Positions 1 to 8,134 of a stretch of DNA of 64,000 nt are shown here, piece after piece (the first letter of the stretch is position 1; each line of letters begins with the position of its first letter). The stretch is from Bacillota bacterium (GTDB lineage Bacteria > Bacillota_I > Bacilli_A > Erysipelotrichales > Erysipelotrichaceae), in NCBI GenBank assembly GCA_023426935.1, contig JAEZBR010000070.1, positions 3,803 through 67,802 on the forward strand. The letters run 5' to 3'. The translations under genes were made by a program, and so were the position numbers. Below the pieces are notes generated by a model that saw nothing but the letters and a program-made list of their open reading frames with translations, was not told where the DNA came from and ran no database searches.

Positions 1-674
1 CTTTGCCGGAAGCCGAGCAACTGGTAATGAATATGGCTGATCAAGCCGGAATTAAAACAGTACCACATGCCCTTATTAGGTGCGATCAAAAATTAGCATA
101 TATCACTAAAAGGATTGATCGCATAATAAAAGCCAAGACAGTAACTAAATTAGCGATGGAAGATTTTTGCCAGTTGGACCAACGATTAACTATTGACAAA
201 TACCATGGCTCGTATGAAAGATATGCGAAAGTAATTGAGAAATATTCTTCCCAAAGCGGAATAGATCTGACTGAATTCTATCTTCGGCTTGTCTTCTCAT
301 ATTTGGTTGGTAATTCTGACATGCATCTTAAAAATTTTTCACTGATCGAAAAGGTTCCGAATTCTAATGAGTATTGTCTGTCTGCCGCTTATGACTTGTT
401 ACCGGTTAATGTCGTTAATCCTGAGGATCAAGAAGAATTAGCCCTTCCGCTTCAAGGTAAAAAAAATAATCTTAGACGCAATGATTTTATCTACTTTGCA
501 CAAGAATGTAATATTCCCTTATCGGCAGCGAATAAAATGATTAATAAATTGCTAACTAATAAAGAAAATTTTGCAGTCATGGTAAACGAATCATTCCTAC
601 CTGAAAATTTAAGAGAAAAATTCATTCATTTGTTAGGTCAAAGATTTGATAATCTTTGCAGAGAGAATAAATAG
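1..674 (+). CDS. HipA-type Ser/Thr kinase toxin, C-terminal part (partial)
   Basis: The reading frame is already open at the window edge, so the start and the N-terminal subdomain lie outside; the TTG at position 3 is not a credible start. Visible landmarks of the HipA C-terminal kinase fold are the catalytic loop VGNSDMHLKNFSL (Asp106 and Asn111 in this fragment's numbering) and a DFG-like metal site in SAAYDLLPV (Asp131). HipA kinases phosphorylate a cytosolic target, classically glutamyl-tRNA synthetase, and are held by an HipB antitoxin usually encoded just upstream; that gene would be off-window. The stop at 672-674 lies one base before the start of a dead kptA gene. Whether the kinase is active cannot be judged because the glycine-rich loop is not seen. 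Confidence 0.85.
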   Translation, partial: LPEAEQLVMNMADQAGIKTVPHALIRCDQKLAYITKRIDRIIKAKTVTKLAMEDFCQLDQRLTIDKYHGSYERYAKVIEKYSSQSGIDLTEFYLRLVFSYLVGNSDMHLKNFSLIEKVPNSNEYCLSAAYDLLPVNVVNPEDQEELALPLQGKKNNLRRNDFIYFAQECNIPLSAANKMINKLLTNKENFAVMVNESFLPENLREKFIHLLGQRFDNLCRENK

Positions 675-675
675 A

Positions 676-1065
676 ATGGCGAAGATTGAGACCAGCCGTT
701 TTATCAGCCTGATCTTAAGGCATAAACCGGAAGTGATTGGAATCAAACTTGATTGTCATGGTTAGGCTAAAGTAAAGGAATTGATTGCCGGAGTAAACAA
801 GACGCATTCTTTAGACATGGAACTATTGGAAGAAATTGCTGAGAGTGATGATAAACAAGGATTTTCCTTCAATGAAGATAAAACCCTGATTCGAGCTAAT
901 CAAGGACATTCAATCAAGGTCGAGGTCGAATTAGAAGAGAAAAGTCCTCCGGATATTCTCTATCACGGAACTGGAGAAAAATATGTTTGTTCAATCGACA
1001 AAGAAGGATTACTTCCGAAGACCAGATTGAAAAAAGTACCGGTTAAGTACCTGAAGAAATTATAA
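676..1065 (+). pseudogene. kptA: kptA, RNA 2'-phosphotransferase, broken by a stop codon and truncated
   Basis: KptA/Tpt1 proteins remove a 2'-phosphate from RNA using NAD. Translation from ATG 676 gives the family N-terminus (SRFISLILRHKPEVIG), then TAG at 763-765 where the family normally has Trp (TGG) in a DENGWA-like turn. The same frame continues with KELIAGVNKTH, FSFNEDKT, IRANQGHS, ILYHGT and SIDKEGLLPKTRL, all recognisable. After residue about 120 the sequence changes to unrelated KKVPVKYLKKL and stops, so the C-terminal half of the usual ~180-residue protein is missing. An internal GTG or TTG restart cannot restore function because both ends are damaged. A terminator follows directly. 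Confidence 0.85.
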
Positions 1066-1089
1066 AAGTCGCGGTGAAGCGACTTTTGT
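1064..1089 (+). terminator. Rho-independent terminator after the kptA remnant
   Basis: A perfect 9-bp stem (AAAAGTCGC pairing with GCGACTTTT) around a GGTGAA loop begins within the stop codon of the kptA remnant and ends in a short T-rich tract. Its symmetry allows it to work for the opposing nagA transcript as well. Confidence 0.75.
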
Positions 1090-1094
1090 TTAAG

Positions 1095-2234
1095 CTAGAA
1101 TTGGGCAATACCTTTACAATAGGTTTCAACAACGGAATAATCATCATCCAAAACGGTGATATCCGCATCATAACCGGCACATAGTCTGCCAATATGATCA
1201 TCTAAGCCTAATAATCTGGCAGGGTTAATAGTGCAGGAATTAACGGCGGCATCGAACGGTACCAACGCTCTTTCGACTAAGTTTCTTAGTCCTTCGTTGG
1301 TCTTCATCGTACTGCCGGCTAAAATCTTGGTGCTCGTTAAGTGAGCGGAACCATCCGGATAAATCTCAATCTCATTCCCACCGAAACTGAACTTGGTGCC
1401 GGCTGGGAAACCTTTACACATTAGGGCATCGGAAATCATGATACCTTTATCTCGGCCTTTCGCGGTGAAGAAGATATTCAACGCTTCCGGCGTCGAGTGG
1501 TTGCAGTCACAGATAACTTCACCATAGAGGTCATGCATTCTTAAGGCGGTACCGACTAGACCGTTATTACGATGGTTGAATGGCGTCATGCCGTTATAAG
1601 TATGCGTCATTGACTTAGCACCGTTGGCAACCGCTAACATTGCTTGTTCAATCGTGGCTCCACTATGTCCCATCGACACTACAACGCCATGTTGGCTGCA
1701 GTATTTAGTTAAAGCCAAATCCGGATCATGTTCTGTCGCCAAAGTGATTAATTTAATCAAACCATCCGCATTTTTCTGATATTCCGCAAATTCTTCAACG
1801 GTTGGCGCAACGATACACTGTTCCGGCTGTGCACCTTTATATTTCATATCGAGATACGGCCCTTCAAAGTGAATACCCATAATATCGGCACCTTCAGGAT
1901 GTTCCTTCTTGACGGCGGCGACATTCTTTACCGCTGCGGTAAGAACTTCATTCGTTTGGGTGATGGTTGTACATAATAGACCGGTGATTCCTTCATGCGT
2001 TACTTTCTTGACCCAGTTTTTTAGACCTTCAGGCTTCGCATCGTTAGTATCGAAACCATAACCGCCATGACAATGAATATCTAAGAAACCCGGGAAAATA
2101 CGCTTATTACCGTAATCGACATCCGGTTTTTTCGTATCATAATCATAGATTGCTTTAATCTTAGTACCTTCAAGATCTAGCTGTGCCGGGAAGAAATTTC
2201 CCGAAATCCATACTCTTTTACTTTGTATTAGCAT
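1095..2234 (-). CDS. nagA: N-acetylglucosamine-6-phosphate deacetylase
   Basis: Cytosolic amidohydrolase that converts GlcNAc-6-phosphate to glucosamine-6-phosphate and acetate, in amino sugar catabolism and cell wall recycling. At 379 residues it is full length. The beta-barrel metal motif is at residues 54-60 (HCHGGYG), followed by HFEGPYLDM with the conserved Glu, the zinc histidines in VSMGHSGATI and MTHTYNGMT, the substrate loop FNHRNNGLVG and the catalytic Asp in MISDAL. The start ATG at 2234 has GGAGGAAC just upstream. No nagB or phosphotransferase gene is adjacent; the next gene on this strand is an unrelated membrane protein. Confidence 0.93.
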   Translation of the reverse strand: MLIQSKRVWISGNFFPAQLDLEGTKIKAIYDYDTKKPDVDYGNKRIFPGFLDIHCHGGYGFDTNDAKPEGLKNWVKKVTHEGITGLLCTTITQTNEVLTAAVKNVAAVKKEHPEGADIMGIHFEGPYLDMKYKGAQPEQCIVAPTVEEFAEYQKNADGLIKLITLATEHDPDLALTKYCSQHGVVVSMGHSGATIEQAMLAVANGAKSMTHTYNGMTPFNHRNNGLVGTALRMHDLYGEVICDCNHSTPEALNIFFTAKGRDKGIMISDALMCKGFPAGTKFSFGGNEIEIYPDGSAHLTSTKILAGSTMKTNEGLRNLVERALVPFDAAVNSCTINPARLLGLDDHIGRLCAGYDADITVLDDDYSVVETYCKGIAQF

Positions 2235-2294
2235 AGTTCCTCCAATTGTTACTTACATCATACACCAAACAGAACGGCTTGGTTACTTTGATAC

Positions 2295-3350
2295 TCAGGA
2301 TTCTGACCGATATTTAGTGATCAAGAAGTATTCGACACCACAAATGACGAGCGTTAAGCCGGCAAGAAGATAGAAGTTGAAATAATACTTAAATAGCTGA
2401 GCGATGATTAAAACAAGAGCTAAGCTAAATAAAAGAAGATAAAAACTGAAGGGATGATAATTAAGTAAACGCTGTCCGAGTAATTCACCGTAGAAGTTGA
2501 ATAAGCAGGCAAAGCCAATCATTAACAAGCTTTGCGAAAGATAATAGTTGTTGAATAGCGGTAAAGATAATAGGGCGATGAAGTTAAAGAAGAGACCGAT
2601 AAACAGACAAGGAACTTTATTATCCGAATGGTAAAAATATAATAAAACTGTTGTTCCTAAAAGCGGAACTAACCAGAACCACGCCGTCTTATTTCCTAAC
2701 GCACTGAATTGAACCGTAAAGAAAGTCTGAGTAAATAAGGCGGGGAAGATACTTAAAGAAAGAATGAAACTGAATAAATATTCGTGATCTTTCTTAGTTG
2801 CGAACTCTTCGGGTTTAGGTAATAACCACACTAAGATTGTTGCCATGGCTAAATAGATAATCGCAAAGCTAGGGCCTAAGTAACGGAAGACTTTATTGTT
2901 TGACCAGTTCAAAGATAGATAAGCTAAGGAAGTGATAATAATGATTAAAAGGGAAGAATTACTCTTCTCGAATAACATGCTGGTATGAAATAATTTTCCG
3001 AAGATCAATAAATCGATTCCGCTTAATAAACCAATCAACATTCCACTGAGCGTCCAAAATACTTGGTCGCCTAAATAATATCCGATTAATAAAAAAATCA
3101 TAACCGGTAAAGAAAACTGTAAGAAACGTTTCGTTAATAATTTTGGAATAAAATAAGCAATCACGATTCCGACCAAAAAGGCAATCAGGCTTAATAAGGT
3201 GATTGAAGGTAACTTAATCGCAAAATAAGTTGCTTGATTCTGTAAAGCCAACGAGTCTAAAGTAAAGGTCAAAAAGACGGCCAAGAAAAAAGAAAAAGCG
3301 GTAGTAAGAATATATGGATCACTTGAACTTTCAAAAGTTTTGTTGGGCAT
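2295..3350 (-). CDS. polytopic membrane protein of unknown function
   Basis: I do not recognise this gene. The 351 residues form about ten to eleven hydrophobic segments with short polar loops and almost no charged residues inside them. Helix layout resembles an MFS-type half-and-half transporter or the membrane sensor halves seen in some regulators, but no signature motif is visible. It lies 60 bp upstream of nagA on the same strand and could share its transcript, and it is divergent from the HAD phosphatase at 3415. A ribosome binding site (GGAGCG) lies upstream of its ATG. Confidence 0.6.
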   Translation of the reverse strand: MPNKTFESSSDPYILTTAFSFFLAVFLTFTLDSLALQNQATYFAIKLPSITLLSLIAFLVGIVIAYFIPKLLTKRFLQFSLPVMIFLLIGYYLGDQVFWTLSGMLIGLLSGIDLLIFGKLFHTSMLFEKSNSSLLIIIITSLAYLSLNWSNNKVFRYLGPSFAIIYLAMATILVWLLPKPEEFATKKDHEYLFSFILSLSIFPALFTQTFFTVQFSALGNKTAWFWLVPLLGTTVLLYFYHSDNKVPCLFIGLFFNFIALLSLPLFNNYYLSQSLLMIGFACLFNFYGELLGQRLLNYHPFSFYLLLFSLALVLIIAQLFKYYFNFYLLAGLTLVICGVEYFLITKYRSES

Positions 3351-3414
3351 ATCCGCGCTCCTTTGTTAATATTATAAACAGGTGGAAAAGAGAAAACCAC
3401 CAAAGGAGTAGCTC

Positions 3415-4059
3415 ATGAGTAAACTGAAAGCGTTGATTTTTGATTTGGATGGAACCTTATTGGATACCCTTGACGATTTAATGGTGGCCGATAATTATGC
3501 TTTAGAAAAGTATGGTTATCCTAAACGAACAAAGACGGAAGTCAGAAAATTTGTGGGCAACGGTCTAGGAAAATTAGTTTCCCGCAGTATTCCTAACGGT
3601 GAAGATAATCCGGATTATCCGAAAATATTGGAAGCTTTAAAAGAATACTATGAAGTTCATTGTTTGGATCAAACGCATCCCTATGAAGGTATTATTGAAT
3701 TATTGAAACAGGTAAAGAAAGATTATTCAATCGCCATCGTCTCGAATAAACCGGATCCGCAGGTTAAACAATTAGCCGATAAGTTTTTTCCCGGCTTAAT
3801 CGATATTACTTCCGGGGAGAAACCGGGCGTAAAGCGGAAACCGGCACCGGATACAGTCACGGAAGTATTAAACAAATTGAAGCTAAAAACTGACGAAGCA
3901 ATCTATATCGGTGATTCCGAAGTCGATTATCAGACGAGTGTAAATGCCCATCTGCGTTGCATTTCTGTAGCCTGGGGTTTCAGAGATCCGGAATTCTTAG
4001 CGGAAATAGGCGCCACCGATATTATCCGTAAACCGGCGGAATTATTAACGAAATTATAA
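3415..4059 (+). CDS. HAD-superfamily phosphatase, phosphoglycolate phosphatase-like
   Basis: The 214-residue protein has the full HAD set: motif I FDLDGTLLDT with nucleophile Asp10 and Asp12, motif II in AIVSNKP, motif III Lys in the KRKPAPDTV stretch and motif IV YIGDSEVDYQT. An alpha-helical C1 cap lies between motifs I and II, as in Gph and PpaX. The likely reaction is hydrolysis of a small phosphomonoester such as 2-phosphoglycolate; pyrophosphatase activity (PpaX) is an alternative. The start is set by AAAGGAG eight bases upstream. It stands alone, divergent from the membrane protein gene at 2295-3350. Confidence 0.88.
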   Translation: MSKLKALIFDLDGTLLDTLDDLMVADNYALEKYGYPKRTKTEVRKFVGNGLGKLVSRSIPNGEDNPDYPKILEALKEYYEVHCLDQTHPYEGIIELLKQVKKDYSIAIVSNKPDPQVKQLADKFFPGLIDITSGEKPGVKRKPAPDTVTEVLNKLKLKTDEAIYIGDSEVDYQTSVNAHLRCISVAWGFRDPEFLAEIGATDIIRKPAELLTKL

Positions 4060-4076
4060 AAATGTAAACTTAATTA

Positions 4077-4106
4077 TTTACCGTTTCCGGTATCCTGGGG
4101 TACAAT
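4077..4106 (+). promoter_or_regulatory. Predicted sigma-A promoter of the hydrolase-bce operon
   Basis: TTTACC at 4077-4082 and TACAAT at 4101-4106 are separated by 18 bp, about 40 bp ahead of the ATG at 4147, which has CTAAGGAG as ribosome binding site. Confidence 0.5.
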
Positions 4107-4146
4107 AAGAATACAAGTAAAGGGCTTAGAGCCTAAGGAGTCAATA

Positions 4147-5073
4147 ATGGAAACAGAAAATTTTAGTTTCACTTCACGTTGTGATGGTCTCGAGATTCAA
4201 TGTTATGCTTGGAAAGAAGTTGAGCCGTTAAAAGTAAAAGGTGTTGTTCAGATTGCGCATGGGATGGTTGAACATGCTGCCCGTTATCAGCGGTTTGCGA
4301 AATATCTGAATTCACAGGGATATTTAGTTTACGCTAACGATCATCGAGGTCATGGTAAGACCGCCGGAAAACCGGAAGATGTTGGATATCTGGGTGATAA
4401 AGACGGATTTGAAAGAATGGTTCAGGATTGTCATCAGTTGACGGAAATGATTAAGAAAGATAATCCGGATCTTCCGCTTTATTTCTTCGGACATAGCATG
4501 GGTTCTTTCATTACTCAGCGATATATTCAGGAATTCGGCAAGGAAATAAAAGGTGCAATCTTAAGTGGTTCTAATGGCAGCAGTCCAATCTTCGGTGTTG
4601 CGAAAATAATTGCGAAAGGCGAAATTAAGAAGAATGGACCTAAGGGTAAGAGTGAGAAGATGAATAAACTATCCTTTGGTTCCTATAATGATAATTTCAA
4701 GCCGAATCGCACCGACTATGATTGGTTATCCCGAGATAATGCCGAAGTCGATAAATATATCGCCGATCCCTATTGCGGCAGTGTATGCTCAAGTCAATTC
4801 TATTACGACTTTATGGATGGTTTAGTAACGATATTCAAGAAGAGCAATGTCAATAATGTACCTAAAGATTTACCGTTATTGATTATCTCCGGTTCCCTGG
4901 ATCCGGTCGGTGCTCAGGGAAAAGGTGTCACGAAGTTAAAAAACATGTATGATAAAGTAGGAATTAAAGATGTAACGATGAAGTTATATCCGGATGCCCG
5001 TCACGAAATTCTCAATGAGATCAATCGTGATGAAGTTATGAATGATATCGGCAATTGGTTAAAACAACACTAA
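4147..5073 (+). CDS. alpha/beta hydrolase, monoacylglycerol lipase-like (S33 / Hydrolase_4)
   Basis: The 308-residue protein has the lysophospholipase/monoglyceride lipase layout: oxyanion region IAHGMVEHAARY, the conserved NDHRGHGKT turn, nucleophile elbow GHSMGS with Ser117, acid in SGSLDPVG and catalytic His in DARHEI near residue 285. No signal peptide is visible, so it acts in the cytosol on a small ester, probably a lipid-derived substrate. It is the first gene of a tight run (spacing 9 bp to the next gene) that continues through a FakA-like domain protein, acylphosphatase and bceRS. The exact substrate cannot be read from sequence. Confidence 0.85.
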   Translation: METENFSFTSRCDGLEIQCYAWKEVEPLKVKGVVQIAHGMVEHAARYQRFAKYLNSQGYLVYANDHRGHGKTAGKPEDVGYLGDKDGFERMVQDCHQLTEMIKKDNPDLPLYFFGHSMGSFITQRYIQEFGKEIKGAILSGSNGSSPIFGVAKIIAKGEIKKNGPKGKSEKMNKLSFGSYNDNFKPNRTDYDWLSRDNAEVDKYIADPYCGSVCSSQFYYDFMDGLVTIFKKSNVNNVPKDLPLLIISGSLDPVGAQGKGVTKLKNMYDKVGIKDVTMKLYPDARHEILNEINRDEVMNDIGNWLKQH

Positions 5074-5082
5074 GGAGAAACT

Positions 5083-5334
5083 ATGCTTGAATTCAAATTT
5101 GACACCCAATTATTGATTGAAGGAACTAATCTTGATGAAGATAAGATCAATGACTATTTCCGCGAACATTTCAAAGGCGATTGTTTATTAGCGGTTGGTG
5201 ACGATACTTTGATCAAGATTCATTTCCACACGAATGAGCCTTGGCAGGTATTGGAATATTGTGCCTCACTAGGTGAGATTCACGATATCGTCATCGAAAA
5301 CATGGAAAGACAGAGCGAAGGTTTGGATAAGTAA
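5083..5334 (+). CDS. stand-alone FakA/YloV middle-domain protein (DAK1_2-like)
   Basis: This 83-residue protein matches only one internal segment of the fatty acid kinase subunit FakA (YloV) and relatives: FDTQLLIEG, then GDCLLAVGDDTLIKIHFHTNEPWQVLEYC, then GEIHDIVIENM. In full FakA this segment lies between the ATP-binding DhaL domain and the C-terminal domain that contacts FakB. Neither neighbouring domain is encoded here, so it cannot itself phosphorylate acyl groups. It has a normal ribosome binding site (AAGGAGAAACT) and overlaps the next start codon (TAATG), which argues for a real gene rather than debris. Its role is unknown; binding a partner such as a FakB-type protein is possible. 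Confidence 0.7.
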   Translation: MLEFKFDTQLLIEGTNLDEDKINDYFREHFKGDCLLAVGDDTLIKIHFHTNEPWQVLEYCASLGEIHDIVIENMERQSEGLDK

Positions 5335-5612
5335 TGGCTGATTCACGGGAGCATTGGTTATTTACCGGCGAAGTTCAGGGCGTGGGTTTTCGTTATGAGT
5401 TAGTAATGGAAGCGAAACGCTTGGGAATCTGCGGCTGGGTCAGAAACTTAGAGACCGGACAGGTTGAAGCGATTGTTCAAGGTCCGAAAATTAAAGTTGA
5501 CCAACTTAGAGCTTATATAACTAATCCCCGCGAGTATTATATTAAAGAGTTAGACATTCAAAGCTTACCTTTAGAGGAAGAATGCCACGATTTTAAGGTA
5601 TTCTATTACTGA
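5334..5612 (+). CDS. acyP: acylphosphatase
   Basis: Small cytosolic enzyme that hydrolyses acyl phosphates. The 92 residues carry the family signature FTGEVQGVGFRY with the phosphate-binding Arg and, further on, GWVRNLETGQVEAIVQG with the catalytic Asn in VRN. The start overlaps the previous stop by one base, and its own stop overlaps the ATG of the response regulator, so these genes are probably translationally coupled. Placement beside a FakA-like domain and a lipase-like hydrolase hints at acyl metabolism, but that link is inference. Confidence 0.92.
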   Translation: MADSREHWLFTGEVQGVGFRYELVMEAKRLGICGWVRNLETGQVEAIVQGPKIKVDQLRAYITNPREYYIKELDIQSLPLEEECHDFKVFYY

Positions 5613-6286
5613 TGAATTATAAGATCTATGTGGTCGAAGATGATGAAGTCATTGCGACTGGTATCGAAAAAAGATTAAAAGCTTGGAACTATCAGGTCAA
5701 GATTACTGATGATTTTCAACAGGTCAAAGAAGAGTTTATCGCGTATAATCCGCAATTAGTGATCTTAGATATCACTTTACCTTTTTTTAATGGTTATCAT
5801 TGGTGCCAAGAAATCCGTAAGATCTCCGAAGTCCCAATCTTATTCGTTTCCAGTGCCTACGATCAGATGAATCAAGTTATGGCCATGAATATGGGGGGCG
5901 ATGATTTTGTCGCGAAACCGTTTGACCTAGAAGTTTTACTAGCGAAAGTACATGCTTTATTACGAAGAACTTATGATTTTCATCAAACTTCATCTTTGAT
6001 TCCTTGCGGAAAAGGTTTCTTTAACCAAGCTAACGGCATCTTACAACTAGCGGATTCGCAAGTCGAATTAACCAAGAATGAAAGTAAAATCTTAATAACG
6101 TTATTAACGAATAAAGGCAAGATTGTTTCGCGCAGTGATTTGATGTTAGTGTTATGGAACTCGGATGAATATATCGATGAGAATACTTTAACAGTCAATG
6201 TGGCAAGATTAAGAACGACCTTAAGTAATTTAGGCTTAGGTGATTTGATTAAAACCCGTAAGGGAGAAGGATATATCATCGAATGA
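5612..6286 (+). CDS. bceR: BceR-type response regulator (OmpR family)
   Basis: The 224-residue protein has a receiver domain (acidic pair in VVEDDE, phosphoacceptor Asp in LVILDITLPFFNG, switch Ser in FVSSAYD, Lys in VAKPFD) and a C-terminal OmpR winged helix (TKNESKILITLL, ENTLTVNVARLR, KTRKGEGYII). The combination with an intramembrane-sensing kinase and a BceAB transporter downstream identifies the antimicrobial peptide sensing module known from Bacillus. A perfect BceR-type site (TTACA-N4-TGTAA) lies ahead of the transporter genes at 7270-7285. It overlaps the kinase start by 4 bp. Confidence 0.88.
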   Translation: MNYKIYVVEDDEVIATGIEKRLKAWNYQVKITDDFQQVKEEFIAYNPQLVILDITLPFFNGYHWCQEIRKISEVPILFVSSAYDQMNQVMAMNMGGDDFVAKPFDLEVLLAKVHALLRRTYDFHQTSSLIPCGKGFFNQANGILQLADSQVELTKNESKILITLLTNKGKIVSRSDLMLVLWNSDEYIDENTLTVNVARLRTTLSNLGLGDLIKTRKGEGYIIE

Positions 6287-7269
6287 AATTACTACTTTCA
6301 TACTTAAGAAAACATTCAATCTTAATCTTAATGATGATTTCGGTTTTCATTATTTGGGGAGTTACTTATTATCTTTATGGTTTACCGTTAGAAGCTTTCG
6401 GTTATGGCACCTTATTAGTGATTGTAATCGGGTCGCTATTCTTTCTTATGGGCTTCTTTCGTTATCGTCGGGATCATCTAAGGATGCAAAGGTTAATCGC
6501 GAATATTCAGGAAGCGGAATTTAAGTTACCTAAAGCTGGCAATGCAATCGAAGCCGATTACCAAGAATTAATCAAACGCCTGGCAACCGACCGGGAAAAT
6601 ATCCGTAAAGATTTAGTTAATCAACAGAAAGACTATCAGGATTATTATTCGCTCTGGGTTCATCAGATTAAGACCCCGATCGCAGGGATGCACTTACTGA
6701 TGGAAGAAGATAATTGGGATAAAAAGGCTTTGAAAGAAGAATTATTCCGAATCGAAGAATATGTCGGAATGGTTCTTTCTTATCTTCGCTTGACCAATGA
6801 GAGCAGTGATTACTTATTCAAACAGCTTGAACTGGATGAGGTAATTAAGGCGAGTATCCGTAAGTATTCGCAGACCTTTATTCTTAAGAAGATTTCCTGT
6901 GATTTTAAACCTACCAATTTAAAAATCTATTCCGATGCGAAGTGGGCGCAGTTAGTCATCGAACAGATCTTATCGAATGCGTTGAAATACTCTAATAAAA
7001 ACACCACCATAACCATCTCCAAGGAAAAAGAAGAACTGGTAATCGCGGATGAAGGAATCGGGATTCGTCCGGAAGATTTACCAAGGTTAGGCCAAGCGGG
7101 TTTTACCGGCTATAACGGGCACGAAGATTCCAAATCCAGCGGCCTAGGCTTATATCTTTGTAAGCAGATTATGGGTAAACTTAACGGGAAACTGCGGATT
7201 GAATCTAAAGTTTCGGTAGGGACGAAAGTATATCTGAAATTTCCCGATCAGAAAAAAATATTCGACTAA
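6283..7269 (+). CDS. bceS: BceS-type intramembrane-sensing histidine kinase
   Basis: The 328-residue kinase has two N-terminal membrane helices with only a few residues between them (near residues 13-55), so it has no external sensor domain; such kinases get their signal from the partner transporter. The H-box is YSLWVHQIKTPIAGM, followed by a normal HATPase domain with N-box (QILSNALKYS), G1 (VIADEGIGI) and G2 (GLGLYLCKQIM). It partners the regulator at 5612 and the ABC transporter at 7367-10109. The ligand is probably a cell-wall-active peptide, not necessarily bacitracin. Confidence 0.88.
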   Translation: MKLLLSYLRKHSILILMMISVFIIWGVTYYLYGLPLEAFGYGTLLVIVIGSLFFLMGFFRYRRDHLRMQRLIANIQEAEFKLPKAGNAIEADYQELIKRLATDRENIRKDLVNQQKDYQDYYSLWVHQIKTPIAGMHLLMEEDNWDKKALKEELFRIEEYVGMVLSYLRLTNESSDYLFKQLELDEVIKASIRKYSQTFILKKISCDFKPTNLKIYSDAKWAQLVIEQILSNALKYSNKNTTITISKEKEELVIADEGIGIRPEDLPRLGQAGFTGYNGHEDSKSSGLGLYLCKQIMGKLNGKLRIESKVSVGTKVYLKFPDQKKIFD

Positions 7270-7285
7270 CTTACAATAATGTAAG
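7270..7285. promoter_or_regulatory. BceR-type operator ahead of the transporter genes
   Basis: CTTACA, four bases, TGTAAG form a perfect inverted repeat immediately after the bceS stop codon. It matches the published BceR box (TnACA-N4-TGTAA). A second partial half-site (ATGATGTAAG) lies at about 7297-7306. The site is 82 bp ahead of the ABC ATPase start, so it would drive separate, inducible expression of bceAB. Confidence 0.75.
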
Positions 7286-7366
7286 ATACCGGATCATGAT
7301 GTAAGTTAAAGTATGAGATTATTATTTTTGAATCCGGTATTCTAAGTTTGCTGGAGGAATTTTAAC

Positions 7367-8134
7367 ATGGCACTATTAGAAGCGAAGCATCTTAGAAAAG
7401 TATATACGACTCGTTTTGGCGGGAATCAGGTTGTAGCTTTACATAATGTAAACTTCGCCGTGGAGAAAGGCGAGTATGTCGCAATCATGGGTGAATCTGG
7501 ATCCGGGAAAACCACTTTATTGAATATTTTAGCGGCTTTAGACCGCCCGACCAGTGGCAGTGTGGAATTAGACGGAAAAGATTTACAGACGATTAAGGAA
7601 GCGGATTTAGCCGCCTTTAGAAGAGACCACTTAGGTTTCGTGTTCCAAGACTTTAATCTTTTGGATACCTTTTCGGTCAAGGATAATATTTTCTTACCGC
7701 TAGTCTTAGCCGGGAAGAAGTATGGTGAAATGAATCGTAAACTTACTCCTTTGGCCCAACAGTTAGGCATTGATACCCTGGTAAGTAAGTATCCTTATGA
7801 AATCTCCGGTGGTCAGAAACAACGAGTGGCGATTGCCCGAGCGTTGATTACCGAACCGGCAATCGTGCTAGCCGATGAACCGACTGGAGCTTTGGATTCG
7901 AAGGCGGCCGAAAGTTTGACGGATCTATTCGAAAATATCAATAAATACGGTCAAACAATCTTGATGGTCACTCACTCCGTCAAAGCCGCCAGTTCCGCAA
8001 AAAGAGTTTTATTCTTAAGAGACGGTGAAGTTTATCATCAGTTATATCGGGGAAATCTGACCAAAGAAAATTTCTTTGCCCAAATCTCTTCCACCCTGAG
8101 TGTTATTGCGCAGGGAGGAGTACCCAATGACTAA
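7367..8134 (+). CDS. bceA: BceA-type ABC transporter ATP-binding protein
   Basis: The 255-residue ATPase has Walker A GESGSGKTT, Q-loop FVFQDFNLLD, signature ISGGQKQRV, Walker B IVLADEPTGALD and the switch His in VTHSV, in the MacB/LolD-like subgroup that pairs with large FtsX-like permeases. A strong ribosome binding site (GGAGGAA) precedes the ATG. It energises the peptide-detoxifying permease encoded next and participates in flux sensing by the kinase. Its last 8 bases overlap the permease start. Confidence 0.92.
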   Translation: MALLEAKHLRKVYTTRFGGNQVVALHNVNFAVEKGEYVAIMGESGSGKTTLLNILAALDRPTSGSVELDGKDLQTIKEADLAAFRRDHLGFVFQDFNLLDTFSVKDNIFLPLVLAGKKYGEMNRKLTPLAQQLGIDTLVSKYPYEISGGQKQRVAIARALITEPAIVLADEPTGALDSKAAESLTDLFENINKYGQTILMVTHSVKAASSAKRVLFLRDGEVYHQLYRGNLTKENFFAQISSTLSVIAQGGVPND

